NCBI GenBank assembly: GCA_018699495.1
Contig: JABIQV010000166.1
Coordinates: 1 to 38,249 of the forward strand
Reading direction: 5' to 3'
Length of the DNA: 38,249 nt
DNA from: a bacterium
Lineage (GTDB): Bacteria; Margulisbacteria; Marinamargulisbacteria; JABIPA01
A program made the translations under genes and the position numbers. This document shows positions 25,399 through 34,600 of this stretch, in pieces (positions within the stretch are counted from its first letter, which is position 1; every line of letters starts with the position of its first letter). The notes under the pieces were generated by a model. The model had not been told where the DNA came from. It was given only the letters and a program-made list of their open reading frames with translations, and did no database searches.

Positions 25399-26751
25399 AT
25401 GAAATTTATCGGTGATTTCCATATCCATTCTCATTTCTCAAGAGCGACAAGTAAATTCTCAACCCCTGAGCACCTGGATTACTGGGCAAGACTAAAAGGA
25501 ATTACCGTGGTAGGAACAGGCGATTGTCAACATCCAGGCTGGTATCAAGAACTATCTGAAAAGCTAGAACGATGTTCTAATGGATTATATAAATTAAAAA
25601 ATGACTATAAATTAGACCTTCCCCTTGAAAAGAACTCGTCACTACATTCAAAACCTGTCTATTTTATCCCAACCACAGAAATTAGTAATATTTATAAAAA
25701 AAATGGGAAAGTAAGAAAAGTTCACAATATTTGTATTTTCCCGAATTTTGAAATCGTAAAATGGTTTCAACGTAAATTAGAATTAATTGGAAATATAAGG
25801 TCAGACGGACGCCCCATATTAGGATTAGATTCAAAAGATCTATTACATATCACATTAGAATCTTCTACATCTTCTATATTTATTCCAGCCCATATTTGGA
25901 CGCCTTGGTTTTCTGCCTTAGGGTCAAAATCTGGGTTCGACAGTATCGACGAATGTTTCGAGGATCTAAGCCCTTATATATATACAGTAGAAACAGGTCT
26001 CTCTAGCGACCCTCCCATGAACAGAATTTGTTCATTTTTGGACAAGTATAATCTAATCTCCAATTCAGATGCTCACTCCCCAGACAAACTTGGAAGAGAA
26101 GCTAATCTTTTTGAAACTGACTTAACTTATAACCATATCTATGAAGCTCTCAAAACAGGAGATGGTCTAAAAGGAACCGTCGAATTTTATCCTCAAGAAG
26201 GCAAATACCATTACGACGGACATCGTAACTGCAGACTATTTTGGAACCCTTTGGAAACACTAAAACACGGAGCTATATGTCCAGTTTGTAGCCAAACCGT
26301 TACAAAAGGAGTCATGTACAGGGTTGCAGAATTGGCCGATAGAAAAAATCCAGTGAAAATCAAAAATGAATCTTACAAGTCCATCACGCCTCTTCCCGAA
26401 CTATTATCTGAAATTGCTGGGGTAGGCCCCAAAAGTAAACGTGTGCAAGCAGATTATTTATCCACTTTATCCAAATTGGGATCTGAGTTTGATATCCTAT
26501 TAAATTCAGAAATAGAAGAAATTAAATCAAATAATTTTCCTTACCTGGCTGAAGGAATAAATAGATTACGAAATGGAGAAATAAATATTTCAGAAGGATA
26601 CGATGGTGTCTTTGGCAAAATAAATGTGTTTAAAAAGAATACGAAAAAATCCCCTATTAAATTAAATCTCACGCACAAATATTCAAAAAAAGAATCGATA
26701 GACTTTGATGTTCTAGAATTTCAAAAAATTAAAAAAAAATTAAGTACCTAA
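25399..26751 (+). CDS. Endonuclease Q-like PHP-domain DNA repair nuclease
   Basis: 450 residues, cytoplasmic. The N-terminal PHP metal domain (about 1-255) shows DFHIHSHFSRATSK with His8 and His10, GTGDCQHPGWYQEL, FIPAHIWTPWF, ETGLSSDPPMN and SNSDAHSPDKLGREAN, together the trinuclear-metal ligand set. A zinc-binding part follows, with YDGHRNCRLFW and CPVCSQTVTKGVMYRV. GVGPKSKRVQADYL then begins a helical, helix-hairpin-helix-like tail. This order is that of the TIGR00375/EndoQ family, known mainly from Thermococcales and some methanogens and bacteria. EndoQ nicks DNA 5' of uracil, hypoxanthine, xanthine or abasic sites; the activity here is inferred from family. AAAGGG lies 7 bases before the ATG. 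It appears to be a single-gene unit. Confidence 0.85.
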   Translation: MKFIGDFHIHSHFSRATSKFSTPEHLDYWARLKGITVVGTGDCQHPGWYQELSEKLERCSNGLYKLKNDYKLDLPLEKNSSLHSKPVYFIPTTEISNIYKKNGKVRKVHNICIFPNFEIVKWFQRKLELIGNIRSDGRPILGLDSKDLLHITLESSTSSIFIPAHIWTPWFSALGSKSGFDSIDECFEDLSPYIYTVETGLSSDPPMNRICSFLDKYNLISNSDAHSPDKLGREANLFETDLTYNHIYEALKTGDGLKGTVEFYPQEGKYHYDGHRNCRLFWNPLETLKHGAICPVCSQTVTKGVMYRVAELADRKNPVKIKNESYKSITPLPELLSEIAGVGPKSKRVQADYLSTLSKLGSEFDILLNSEIEEIKSNNFPYLAEGINRLRNGEINISEGYDGVFGKINVFKKNTKKSPIKLNLTHKYSKKESIDFDVLEFQKIKKKLST

Positions 26752-26926
26752 CTATACATCATAAGGGGAAATACAAAATTTATCCTAAATAGGCTATAAA
26801 AAAGTATCCGTTAAAAGACGTCGGGTAGTTTTAAAAAATGTAAATTGATTTCAATTCTATATGACACACATCAAAAATATGTAGCCATAAGTCAACAATT
26901 AAACTGGAGATTCTTCGATCTTAATT

Positions 26927-27667
26927 CTAAGACGTAACCTCAAATGAAATGTCTAAAGGCGTTCCATCACTAAGGTAAATAGCGCCCCCTTTTATTCCAG
27001 CAATTTTTCCTTTAATCGGTTGATTGCCTAAATAATAAGTAATATCAACGGCGCCCATTTGCTCACTTTGCTGCATTTTAGCCATATTCATGTACTGACC
27101 TAAATCTACCTTTGACTTACTCTCAAGAGCATCATACTCTTTATTTGTACTATTCATAATTTGATTCATAAATTTTGCTTGCTCTAGTCGAACAGATTGT
27201 CCCAACTTACTAGCGGCCGTCATTCCTGTATCTTTTGCATCTTCATTCGCACTAAATTTAACTTTAACACGTTTCATTTCCTCAGATTCAGCATTCATAA
27301 CATTTACAAAATAACCATCATTCGAAAGAACAATTTCTTTAGCTACTCCAGAAAACTCTCCGCTTTCAAGTTTAATATCCTGTCCAAGAAATTGTTTTAA
27401 AACGTCGGGAATTGTACGAGGCCCAGAATGAACTGAACTTTTTGCATTCACGTCAGCCATCTTCATTAAACTAGGAGAAAGGTAAGATCCCCCTAATCCA
27501 GACTCACCACTCGACATAGACTGCATCATCGTCTCGAAAACAGAAGAAAATTCAGTTGCTCTATCTTGATTAGCAGATGTAATTCCAGAAAGTCCCGCAC
27601 TACCAGATATCCCAGCTAATCCTGATTCTGCACCAATAGATGATAATCCACCAAATCCTAATCCCAT
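26927..27667 (-). CDS. FlgD-like or hook-capping-like orphan protein (246 aa)
   Basis: Not firmly assigned. The N-terminal 30 residues are Gly/Ser/Ala-rich with no signal peptide, as in proteins sent out through flagellar-type export. EFSSVFETMMQSM resembles a FlgD/hook-type N-terminal helix. Two similar beta-rich units follow: about 92-125 (FLGQDIKLESGEFSGVAKEI, then VLSNDGYFVNV) and about 213-244 (YYLGNQPIKGKIAGI, then GGAIYLSDGTPLDISFEV). FlgD proteins also carry a LIGK-V...G-V-gI...G type unit after a Gln/Met-rich helix, here about 168-207. A strong promoter and a perfect GGAGGT (27675-27680, 7 bases before ATG) point to high expression. Together with the FliF-FliG-like gene it may be part of a flagellum-derived apparatus. 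Confidence in the gene is high; in FlgD kinship, low. Confidence 0.55.
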   Translation of the reverse strand: MGLGFGGLSSIGAESGLAGISGSAGLSGITSANQDRATEFSSVFETMMQSMSSGESGLGGSYLSPSLMKMADVNAKSSVHSGPRTIPDVLKQFLGQDIKLESGEFSGVAKEIVLSNDGYFVNVMNAESEEMKRVKVKFSANEDAKDTGMTAASKLGQSVRLEQAKFMNQIMNSTNKEYDALESKSKVDLGQYMNMAKMQQSEQMGAVDITYYLGNQPIKGKIAGIKGGAIYLSDGTPLDISFEVTS

Positions 27668-27767
27668 AATCTAGACCTCCATCTAAAATTTTATTATTAC
27701 TTACTAATACCCAAATAAAATTATTTTAAACATAATAAATTAGTTTACTCTAAAAGAAACACGTTAA

Positions 27768-27796
27768 AGTATACCAAATGTCCTCCCTAATATCAA
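27768..27796 (-). promoter_or_regulatory. Strong sigma-70-type promoter for the FlgD-like gene
   Basis: On the minus strand TTGATA (27791-27796), a 17-base spacer, then TATACT (27768-27773), each five of six to consensus. It lies about 100 bases upstream of the 246-residue gene and directly after the yitT stop, giving an untranslated leader of roughly 90 bases that ends in the Shine-Dalgarno GGAGGT. With the standard vegetative boxes there is no sign of flagellar sigma-28 or sigma-54 control. Confidence 0.7.
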
Positions 27797-27804
27797 AAAA
27801 ACAT

Positions 27805-28668
27805 TTAATGTGACCGTTTAAAAATCCGCTTGATATGGCCCCCCGAATATTCATTCACTTTATGCGTCAACAAAAAAGCATCTCTATCCTTTTCATAAAC
27901 AATTACTTTTAATTTTTCCAGTTCATACTGCGTAACCACGCACATTAGTATCGGTTGATTCGTATTATGATAACCACCCTTTGCCTGAAGTATTGTCGCC
28001 CCTCTTCGAAAATCGTGTAAAACAATGTCTTTGATCGCATCAATTTTTGAAGACATAACCATCACACTTACAAATTCTTCAATCCCATATATTATAAAAT
28101 TCACAGACTTAGACGCGCACAAATACACCAAAACAGAATACATTGCATTCTCTATTCCCAAAAAAAATGCACCAAATGAAAAAATAATGACATTCACAAA
28201 AATCAAAACATTTCCGACTGTGACCCCCAATTTTTTACTCAAAACGATAGCCAATATTTCAGAACCATCCAAAACGCCACCACCTCTAATAGACAGCCCT
28301 ATGCCCATGCCCAAAAAAATACCCCCAAATACAGCGCCTAACAATCGATCCTGAGTAACATAAATATAAGGAAAGAAATGAAGACAAATTGAAAAAAATA
28401 AAATTCCTACAAACCCAAAAACAGCAAATCGAATAGAGACTTTTTTAAACCCCAAGTAAACAAATGGCAAATTCATACAGAATAAAATTATAGATAAAGG
28501 AAAATTAAAAAACTCAGCACAAAGCATCGATATTCCGGTAATTCCCCCATCAATAAAATGATTCGGCAATAAAAAAGACCGAATACTAAAACACGCGACC
28601 AAAACTCCCAAACCTATAAAAATACCATTGACAACTATTAACAAATCTATCGATTTACGCATAACCAT
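27805..28668 (-). CDS. YitT family membrane protein (DUF161 + DUF2179)
   Basis: Inner-membrane protein of the YitT/UPF0750 group, 287 residues. Five or six membrane helices (about residues 8-190) include the family stretch FIDGGITGISMLCAEFF and the repeat-like GVLDGSEILAIVLSKK. The C-terminal cytosolic DUF2179 domain (about 210-280) has FRRGATILQAKGGYHNTNQP and ends near DAFLLTHKVNEYSGGHIKRIF. The function of the family is not well settled; a transport or sensor role is inferred from architecture. The AAGGAAAGGA Shine-Dalgarno could serve the ATG at 28668 or the one two codons later. The start lies inside the end of the broken epimerase gene, so they were one operon. Confidence 0.88.
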   Translation of the reverse strand: MVMRKSIDLLIVVNGIFIGLGVLVACFSIRSFLLPNHFIDGGITGISMLCAEFFNFPLSIILFCMNLPFVYLGFKKVSIRFAVFGFVGILFFSICLHFFPYIYVTQDRLLGAVFGGIFLGMGIGLSIRGGGVLDGSEILAIVLSKKLGVTVGNVLIFVNVIIFSFGAFFLGIENAMYSVLVYLCASKSVNFIIYGIEEFVSVMVMSSKIDAIKDIVLHDFRRGATILQAKGGYHNTNQPILMCVVTQYELEKLKVIVYEKDRDAFLLTHKVNEYSGGHIKRIFKRSH

Positions 28669-29220
28669 TTTCCTTTCCTTTCAACGCTTCATCAAGTTGC
28701 GTGACTTTAAAAAAATACCCTTCATTTATAAGAACCTTAGGAAAAACACGTTGACTATCTAAAACCAAACAACTCATTTCCCCTAACACTAATTTCAATA
28801 CCCATTCCGGAACATTAGCCCACGACGATGTCCCAAATAGTTTACCTATAGTTGAAAAAAAGAAACAACTCTCTTAGTTAAGGTCACTCTAGACTCCTTA
28901 ATTTTATGCTTTACACTCATCGACCATCTTTTAAACCCACCCGAATATCCCGCTAAATTTATGACAACTTCAATTTTATTTATGAAATAAGAAGGTTGCT
29001 CAAAAAAAGAATCGTAATCATAAACTATCAAATTTGGGTGAACACATTTTGAAAAAAAGGTTGAACTCCGTCGGACAAGCAATAAAACAACATACCCTTT
29101 TTTTAACAAATGTAAAAATAAAAAAGAGCCGATGAACCCAGTCCCACCTAAAATTAATATCAATTTTCTAGGTTTATCAAAGTTATTTTGTGGTACATCG
29201 ATATATTGAGTACAATTCAT
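28655..29220 (-). pseudogene. Broken SDR39U1/YfcH-type epimerase (TIGR01777 family), internal deletion plus frameshift
   Basis: The N-terminal piece (ATG at 29220, frame to the stop at 28846) has the Rossmann start LILILGGTGFIGSFLFLHLL and the family signature VINLAGYSGG, RW, IKESRVTLTKRVV. It ends abruptly after 124 residues. In another frame of the same strand, from about 28830 to the TAA at 28655-28657, lies a clear C-terminal piece of the same family: GKLFGTSSWANVPEWVLKLV, LGEMSCLVLDSQRVFPKVL, EGYFFKVTQLDEALKG. The roughly 130 residues normally between them are absent, and the frames meet at a run of seven T (minus strand). So the gene has lost its middle and shifted frame, and is very unlikely to make an active oxidoreductase. 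Its end overlaps the yitT start by 14 bases. Confidence 0.85.
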
Positions 29221-29285
29221 TCTATTAGTTTACTTAGTTATTGTATTAAACGCATTAGAAAGGTTTCAAAACACATTTTATTCAT

Positions 29286-29996
29286 ATGAAATTAAAAAAC
29301 ACTTTAAAAAAATACGTCATACTCCTCAATAAACGACGGAGTATTATAGTCGATAAAAATATATCTTATAGTAAATCCAAGGGTCGATTTTTCAGATATT
29401 CTTCTAATAAAAAAATATATCTCGCAATCGTTAGTTGCATTTTAGTTTTCTCCATTATGTTTGCAAGTCCAAAAATACTAACACGCCTTGCAAACCATCT
29501 CGTCTATTCTACAAAATTAATCGAAAAAGCAGACATAATCATTGTGTTAGCTGGTGGATCTGGCGAAAGGGTTAAAAAAGGAACCGTTTTATTTAATAAA
29601 GGCTATGCAACTAAAATCATGTTTACAGGAGGTCCTCTCTTTAATAGTACCTTTCCGTTTTACATGAAAACATATGCAATGAGTTTAAACATTCCTTCAC
29701 AGAATATTTTCCTTGAAACAAATTCCTTTAGTACAATGGACCATCCCATCAACTTAAACCCTATTTTACAAAAAATGGGCACCAAATCGGTAATAATTGT
29801 CACATCGTCCTATCATTCTCATAGAAGCTTTAAAACGTTTAAAAAGTATTTAAATCCATCGATCAACATCCAAATTGTTCCAGCACCAGACGCGATTAAT
29901 AACGAAACCTGGTGGAAGCACCATGAAATGGCGGAAAAAGTAATAATCGAGTGGATTAAAACAATCTGTTATGGAATTAAATACGGAATTTTTTAA
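29286..29996 (+). CDS. DUF218 / SanA-YdcF-like membrane-anchored protein
   Basis: 236 residues with one N-terminal membrane helix (about 43-62), so the catalytic-like domain is probably periplasmic. The DUF218 Rossmann-like core begins with ADIIIVLAGGSGERVKKG, continues with IMFTGGPL, ETNSFSTMDHP and VIIVTSSYHSHRSFKTFKKY, and ends with TWWKHHEMAEKVIIEW; these match the family pattern of conserved Gly, Glu, Ser and His positions. Family members (SanA, YdcF, ElyC) act in envelope integrity or lipid-carrier metabolism, but the reaction is unknown here. No Shine-Dalgarno is seen before the ATG, and the basic 40-residue leader before the helix is unusual, so the start could be later. It is transcribed away from the broken epimerase gene. 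Confidence 0.8.
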   Translation: MKLKNTLKKYVILLNKRRSIIVDKNISYSKSKGRFFRYSSNKKIYLAIVSCILVFSIMFASPKILTRLANHLVYSTKLIEKADIIIVLAGGSGERVKKGTVLFNKGYATKIMFTGGPLFNSTFPFYMKTYAMSLNIPSQNIFLETNSFSTMDHPINLNPILQKMGTKSVIIVTSSYHSHRSFKTFKKYLNPSINIQIVPAPDAINNETWWKHHEMAEKVIIEWIKTICYGIKYGIF

Positions 29997-30079
29997 TATA
30001 TTTAAATGCAAGTTGTCATATCTATTTCTACGATAGGTAAGTTATAAGCACGTATTTAAATTAAAGGGCTATTAAAAAA

Positions 30080-30682
30080 ATGATCAAAAATACATTTAAG
30101 AAAAAAATACTCAGATGGGCACTGCTATTAATATTAGTATCGGCAACCTCGTCTGTACATGCGCTTACATTAAATAAGTTTTCTCTAAATTCTTTCGTTC
30201 ACTTCGGTTCTGGAGTAAATAACTTCTTTAAAGGAATACCTCTTCACTCTACCTCTGTTAATTTAAACAATAAAACTGAAAACATCGAATTACTTCGCGT
30301 GGGATTTTCAAGTGTCGGTCAAAGTATGTCAGAAATCACTAGGGGAAATACAGCTGATTCTGAAGACGATACTATTAAAGCTGAAGTCTTAGGAGATGCA
30401 TTAACATTCCCTAATCCATTTAAACAATCGACAGGAACAACACTAGGCTATCGACTATCGAAACACATGGATATTGAAATTAGAATTTTCAATATGTTAG
30501 CAAGCCAAGTATTTAAGGGTAATTACTTATCAGGAACCGAAGGCGGCAAGTCAGGATACAATAAACTGACATTAAATTCCTCATCCTTAAATGGACTATC
30601 ATTGCCTGCAGGTGTTTACTTTTTTATTATTATGAACGACGATGACGTATTGGCTAGAGGAAAAATGGCGGTTATTCCATGA
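30080..30682 (+). CDS. Small secreted protein with type IX-like C-terminal sorting domain
   Basis: 200 residues. A basic N-terminus and helix give a signal peptide (about 1-28, ending SVHA). Residues 29-105 are polar with no recognised fold. From about 106 to the end there is a domain that reads like the type A sorting domain or FlgD-type Ig fold: FPNPFKQSTGTTLGYRLS at 110, IEIRIFNMLASQVF, GYNKLTLN, LPAGVYFFIIMNDDD, GKMAVIP. In Bacteroidota such domains sit at the end of larger cargo and direct type IX secretion; here almost nothing precedes it. It overlaps the PorV-like gene by 4 bases (ATGA), which supports a functional pair. Confidence 0.7.
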   Translation: MIKNTFKKKILRWALLLILVSATSSVHALTLNKFSLNSFVHFGSGVNNFFKGIPLHSTSVNLNNKTENIELLRVGFSSVGQSMSEITRGNTADSEDDTIKAEVLGDALTFPNPFKQSTGTTLGYRLSKHMDIEIRIFNMLASQVFKGNYLSGTEGGKSGYNKLTLNSSSLNGLSLPAGVYFFIIMNDDDVLARGKMAVIP

Positions 30683-31617
30683 AAAAATTAAGTTTAATTT
30701 TAAGTTTGTTGGTTTTTTCAGTTACCCAAGCAGTCGCAGTTCCAGACTTTTTCGAAGTGTCAGGAATCGGCTCTTCTGCTCAGTCAATACGAATAGGGAA
30801 CATTGAAGGGTTCAGTTCGTTTTCTAATTCAATTTTTGAAAACCCTGCGGCTCTGTACCGATTAAATAAAGTTTCAGGAATGCTCTTCACAAGTAAATTA
30901 ATGAACGAAGTAAATTATTTAAATGGCTCCGTTGCTTACAGATTGAAAGCTGGAGTTTTAGCATTTGGTTATTTTGATGCATCTGTTTCAGGGATCCCTT
31001 TTACCGAAGAAGTTTTTTATGACGATACTTCTGAATTTGAAGCCACCTCTTATTTTAATTCTACTAATTCTCTAATGAAAGTTGCATTACAATTATCTCA
31101 GTCTGAAACATTGCATTGGGGGATAAGTGGATCGTTATTTAAGCAATCTATATATACGACTGAAGGAAGCGGAATGAATATTGATATAGGTTTAGTCATC
31201 GATTCAGATCCTCTTATATTATCAATATCACTCAAAAATATTATGTCTTCAATGAAAGTTGATTATACAAATGGAGGAAAGGAAAATCTTCCTCTCCAAA
31301 CTGTAGGCTCCATGAGGTATACTTTAAGTGACCTACAATTTTACGGACAATTTAAAACGATCAATAGTAATAGGTTGTTCCTGAAATCAGCTGGAATTAG
31401 TTATAGACCTTCATTTTTGTCTATCATTGAAATTTCAGGAGGATATAGAGAGGTACCCGTTTTAAAGAAGACCAAATCAAGACTTAATGGAGGCGTAGGC
31501 CTAGAGCTAACAGGACTACAATTTGATTATGCTTTTGAAATTAAACTTGATAATGATGGACTTGATCTAAATGAATTCAATCAATTCCATTACTTTTCTT
31601 TTGGATTCAAATTTTAA
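30679..31617 (+). CDS. PorV/PorQ-like outer-membrane beta-barrel
   Basis: 312 residues. A signal peptide (about 1-20, ending AVAV) is followed by GIGSSAQSIRIGNIEGFSSF and then FENPAALYRL, the position where PorV/PorQ and FadL-like barrels have a G-A-FVA-aDDASAvyWNPAGL type motif. The rest is alternating beta-strand sequence with periodic aromatic residues, ending FHYFSFGFKF with the terminal Phe typical of barrels. In type IX systems PorV carries cargo to the surface; here the barrel lies between a sorting-domain protein and a giant secreted protein, fitting a role in exporting or anchoring them. The start is set by the 4-base overlap upstream, and 18 bases separate it from the giant gene. 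The PorV assignment is by pattern and context. Confidence 0.7.
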   Translation: MKKLSLILSLLVFSVTQAVAVPDFFEVSGIGSSAQSIRIGNIEGFSSFSNSIFENPAALYRLNKVSGMLFTSKLMNEVNYLNGSVAYRLKAGVLAFGYFDASVSGIPFTEEVFYDDTSEFEATSYFNSTNSLMKVALQLSQSETLHWGISGSLFKQSIYTTEGSGMNIDIGLVIDSDPLILSISLKNIMSSMKVDYTNGGKENLPLQTVGSMRYTLSDLQFYGQFKTINSNRLFLKSAGISYRPSFLSIIEISGGYREVPVLKKTKSRLNGGVGLELTGLQFDYAFEIKLDNDGLDLNEFNQFHYFSFGFKF

Positions 31618-31635
31618 CAACTTAGGTAAACGTAT

Positions 31636-34600
31636 ATGAATCAAATAAAAAAATGGTTACTTACATTACTATGTATAATATCTTTTTATACATCGGCCTA
31701 TTCTCTTGCCCAACCCCGATCCTTAGCTATATCAGGAGTGTTTGTCCACACGGGGACAGACATACGCCCATCTGACTCATTTATAGTAACAATCGGACTA
31801 CAAAATACAAATATCCCCTCAGCAAACGCTGTATTTACCGAAACAAAAGAAGTTACCTTTGTAAACGGATACTTTAGCCTAGAGCTAGGATCTCCAAGTC
31901 ATCCCTTAGACCCTAATCTTCTTTCATTATCAAGTCCAAATATTTCTATTTCTTTAAACGGAGATAAACGTTTTTTCTCTTTAACAGCTATTCCATATGT
32001 TATAAAAACTGAACTTGCAGACGATGTACTGATTATTGAATCAGATAAAGTTACGGGGAATTTTATATCCACTGTAAATATCGATACAGACATTCGTATT
32101 TTTTCTGAATCCTCGACGTCCTTTAATCCTATCTTTTTTTACAATAAATTAAAAAATTATTTTGGGATTAATCAAGCAACCCCTAACTATAAAGTTGACG
32201 TAAATGGAACGACGCACGGAACATCTTATTTTAAAAATGGAATAGAACTTAGTAACGCGTTAACTTGGAAACCAACAGAAAATGGTAAGATATTTATTCC
32301 AAAAAACACACTAAATCATGTAGGAATCGGATTAAGTCGACCAAAATACAATTTAGATGTTGCTGGAACCATAAATGCAACAGAATACCTTGTAAGCAGC
32401 TCTGTATTAACAGCCGCTCTTGAATGGGTCTCCTCTACTGAGAATTCAAATAACATCTATTACGAAAATCTAGAAGGAAACGTATCAATCGGTTATGTTT
32501 CTGCAAAAGAAAAATTACACCTACGAAACGGAATAATTGTTGGAACCACATTAGGAACCGAAGAAGGGAGTATAAAATGGACACAAACAGACTTCGAAGG
32601 ATATACACAAGAAGGCTGGAAATCTCTGACAGGAATGAGTGGCGTAGGCATCAAAAATGGTATTGCGCACTTCCCAAATTCTGATAGCGAGTCTATTAAT
32701 AGTTTAACGTCCTTTAAATTTGATGCACAAAACACACAATTAGGACTAGGAACCACCGTTCCATTTGCCACTGTTGGGATACTATCAAAAACCTCTGAAA
32801 CGACTGAAAATATTATTTTATCTGTAACGACAACCGCAAACAAAAAAATATTTCAAATTGACGGAAATGGAAACATAGGAATAGGGACCTCTACGCCTGA
32901 ATTTCTAGTTGATGTCGACGGACTTTTAAATGCGGAAAAAATATTGTTAGGTGGAATCGATTTTAGAAATGCAATTCGTTCCGGAACCTTCTGGTTTTTT
33001 GGCCCAAACGGCATATATTACAATCAAGGGAATGTAGGAATTGGCCGACCAGACCCATCTAACAGACTAGAACTCGCTCAAAAATTTGGGTCTCCAGATA
33101 TTGACCCTGCCATGACCTTTAGTTTAGGCGACATATCTTCTTACACACTGGGTATTGAAGCCGGGAAAAAGGGATTGTTTAAAGTTGAATCCGGAAAACA
33201 ACTAGGTACAACCTTCCCCTTATTTGTAAGTATCGACGATAGAATGGGAATAGGCCTAGAAGAACCACAGGGAAACCTTCACGTTAGTGGAAATTCCGGA
33301 GCCATTTTTAATGGGTCTTTTTTAAAATCTATTGAAGACAAAAGTGGTGATTCAGAATTTGAATCGATAAGCGACTCCTCTGATTATGAAGCGATGGGAG
33401 TAACAGGAAATGGAACCCGATTAATTTGGTACCCTGTTAGAAGCGCTTTGAGAATTGGTCACCTAGACATATTTTCTCCTGCTCTTGGTGCTGATTGGGA
33501 CCACGTACCAAGAACTCAAGAATACAATCCAGTTGGATATTATTCGAACGTCGGTAAATACAGTCAAATAATAGGTAGAAATTCTATTGCCAGTGGTAAC
33601 TTTACATCTGCACTTGGTGGGAGACAAAATAAAGTTGGAGGTGCCTATTCATCTATTTTAGGCGGTCAAAATTCTGAAACCCAAGGCGATTTTAGCTTAG
33701 CCTTGGGAAGTAACGTACAAGCGCTTCATCATGGGTCTTTCATTTGGGGACATTCAAATTTAGACCAAAGCGCTACGGGAACAGACAATCAATTTATTAT
33801 ATATTCAAAAGGAGTTGGGATTGGAACAACAAGCACGAGTCGTACAGAACTTTCCGTAGGGGTTTCAATAACAGAAAACACAAAAAAAATATTAAATATT
33901 GTAGACGAAAATAACATCAGTCTTTTTTCTATTCTTCCTTCCGGGAATATTATATTAGGTAACCCGAATCTGTCATCAGAAATGATATCATCACTAATTG
34001 TAGATGGTAAAACTGCTGTCAATACAACGAACACTATTGCCGATTTAACCATTGATAGTAAATATTTAATAACGACGCTCAGCGAAGAAAATAACATACT
34101 CACTTATAATGTATTTACTGCTTACGGTGTTGAAGATGAAACGGTATCTCCTGCATTTGTAGTCGACAATCTTCAACGTGTTGGCATAGGAAAGTATCCC
34201 ACTAAAGAAGACCCTGGACTATACATTACAAGTGGAAATATTGCGGCAACTGGATATACGCTCCCTACCGGAGAAGAATTGTCAGGTGACATACCATTAA
34301 TTGTTTGGTCTTGGGAACACACTACACCAAATTTATTTTTCCCATCTGGAAACGTCAATGATGATGGAAACATTGAATCAACCCACAACTATGTAGGGAT
34401 TGGTACAACATCTCCAAATTCCTTACTTGAATTAAGTAAATTAACAATAAATCCTCTTGGGTCCGACCCTGTCATAACCTTCGAAATTGATTCTGAAGAT
34501 AAATATTCGATAGGTGTGCAGGATGAGCTTTCTTATTTCCATTTCAATGAGGGAGGATCTCTTGATTCGTTTACCCCATCTATCGTGATCAATTCTAATG

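Noticed and set aside
33541-33810. Giant protein as a classic trimeric (type Vc) autotransporter
   Set aside because: Only the head-like repeats are visible. The anchor domain would be beyond the window, and the N-terminal module and neighbours suggest a different export route.
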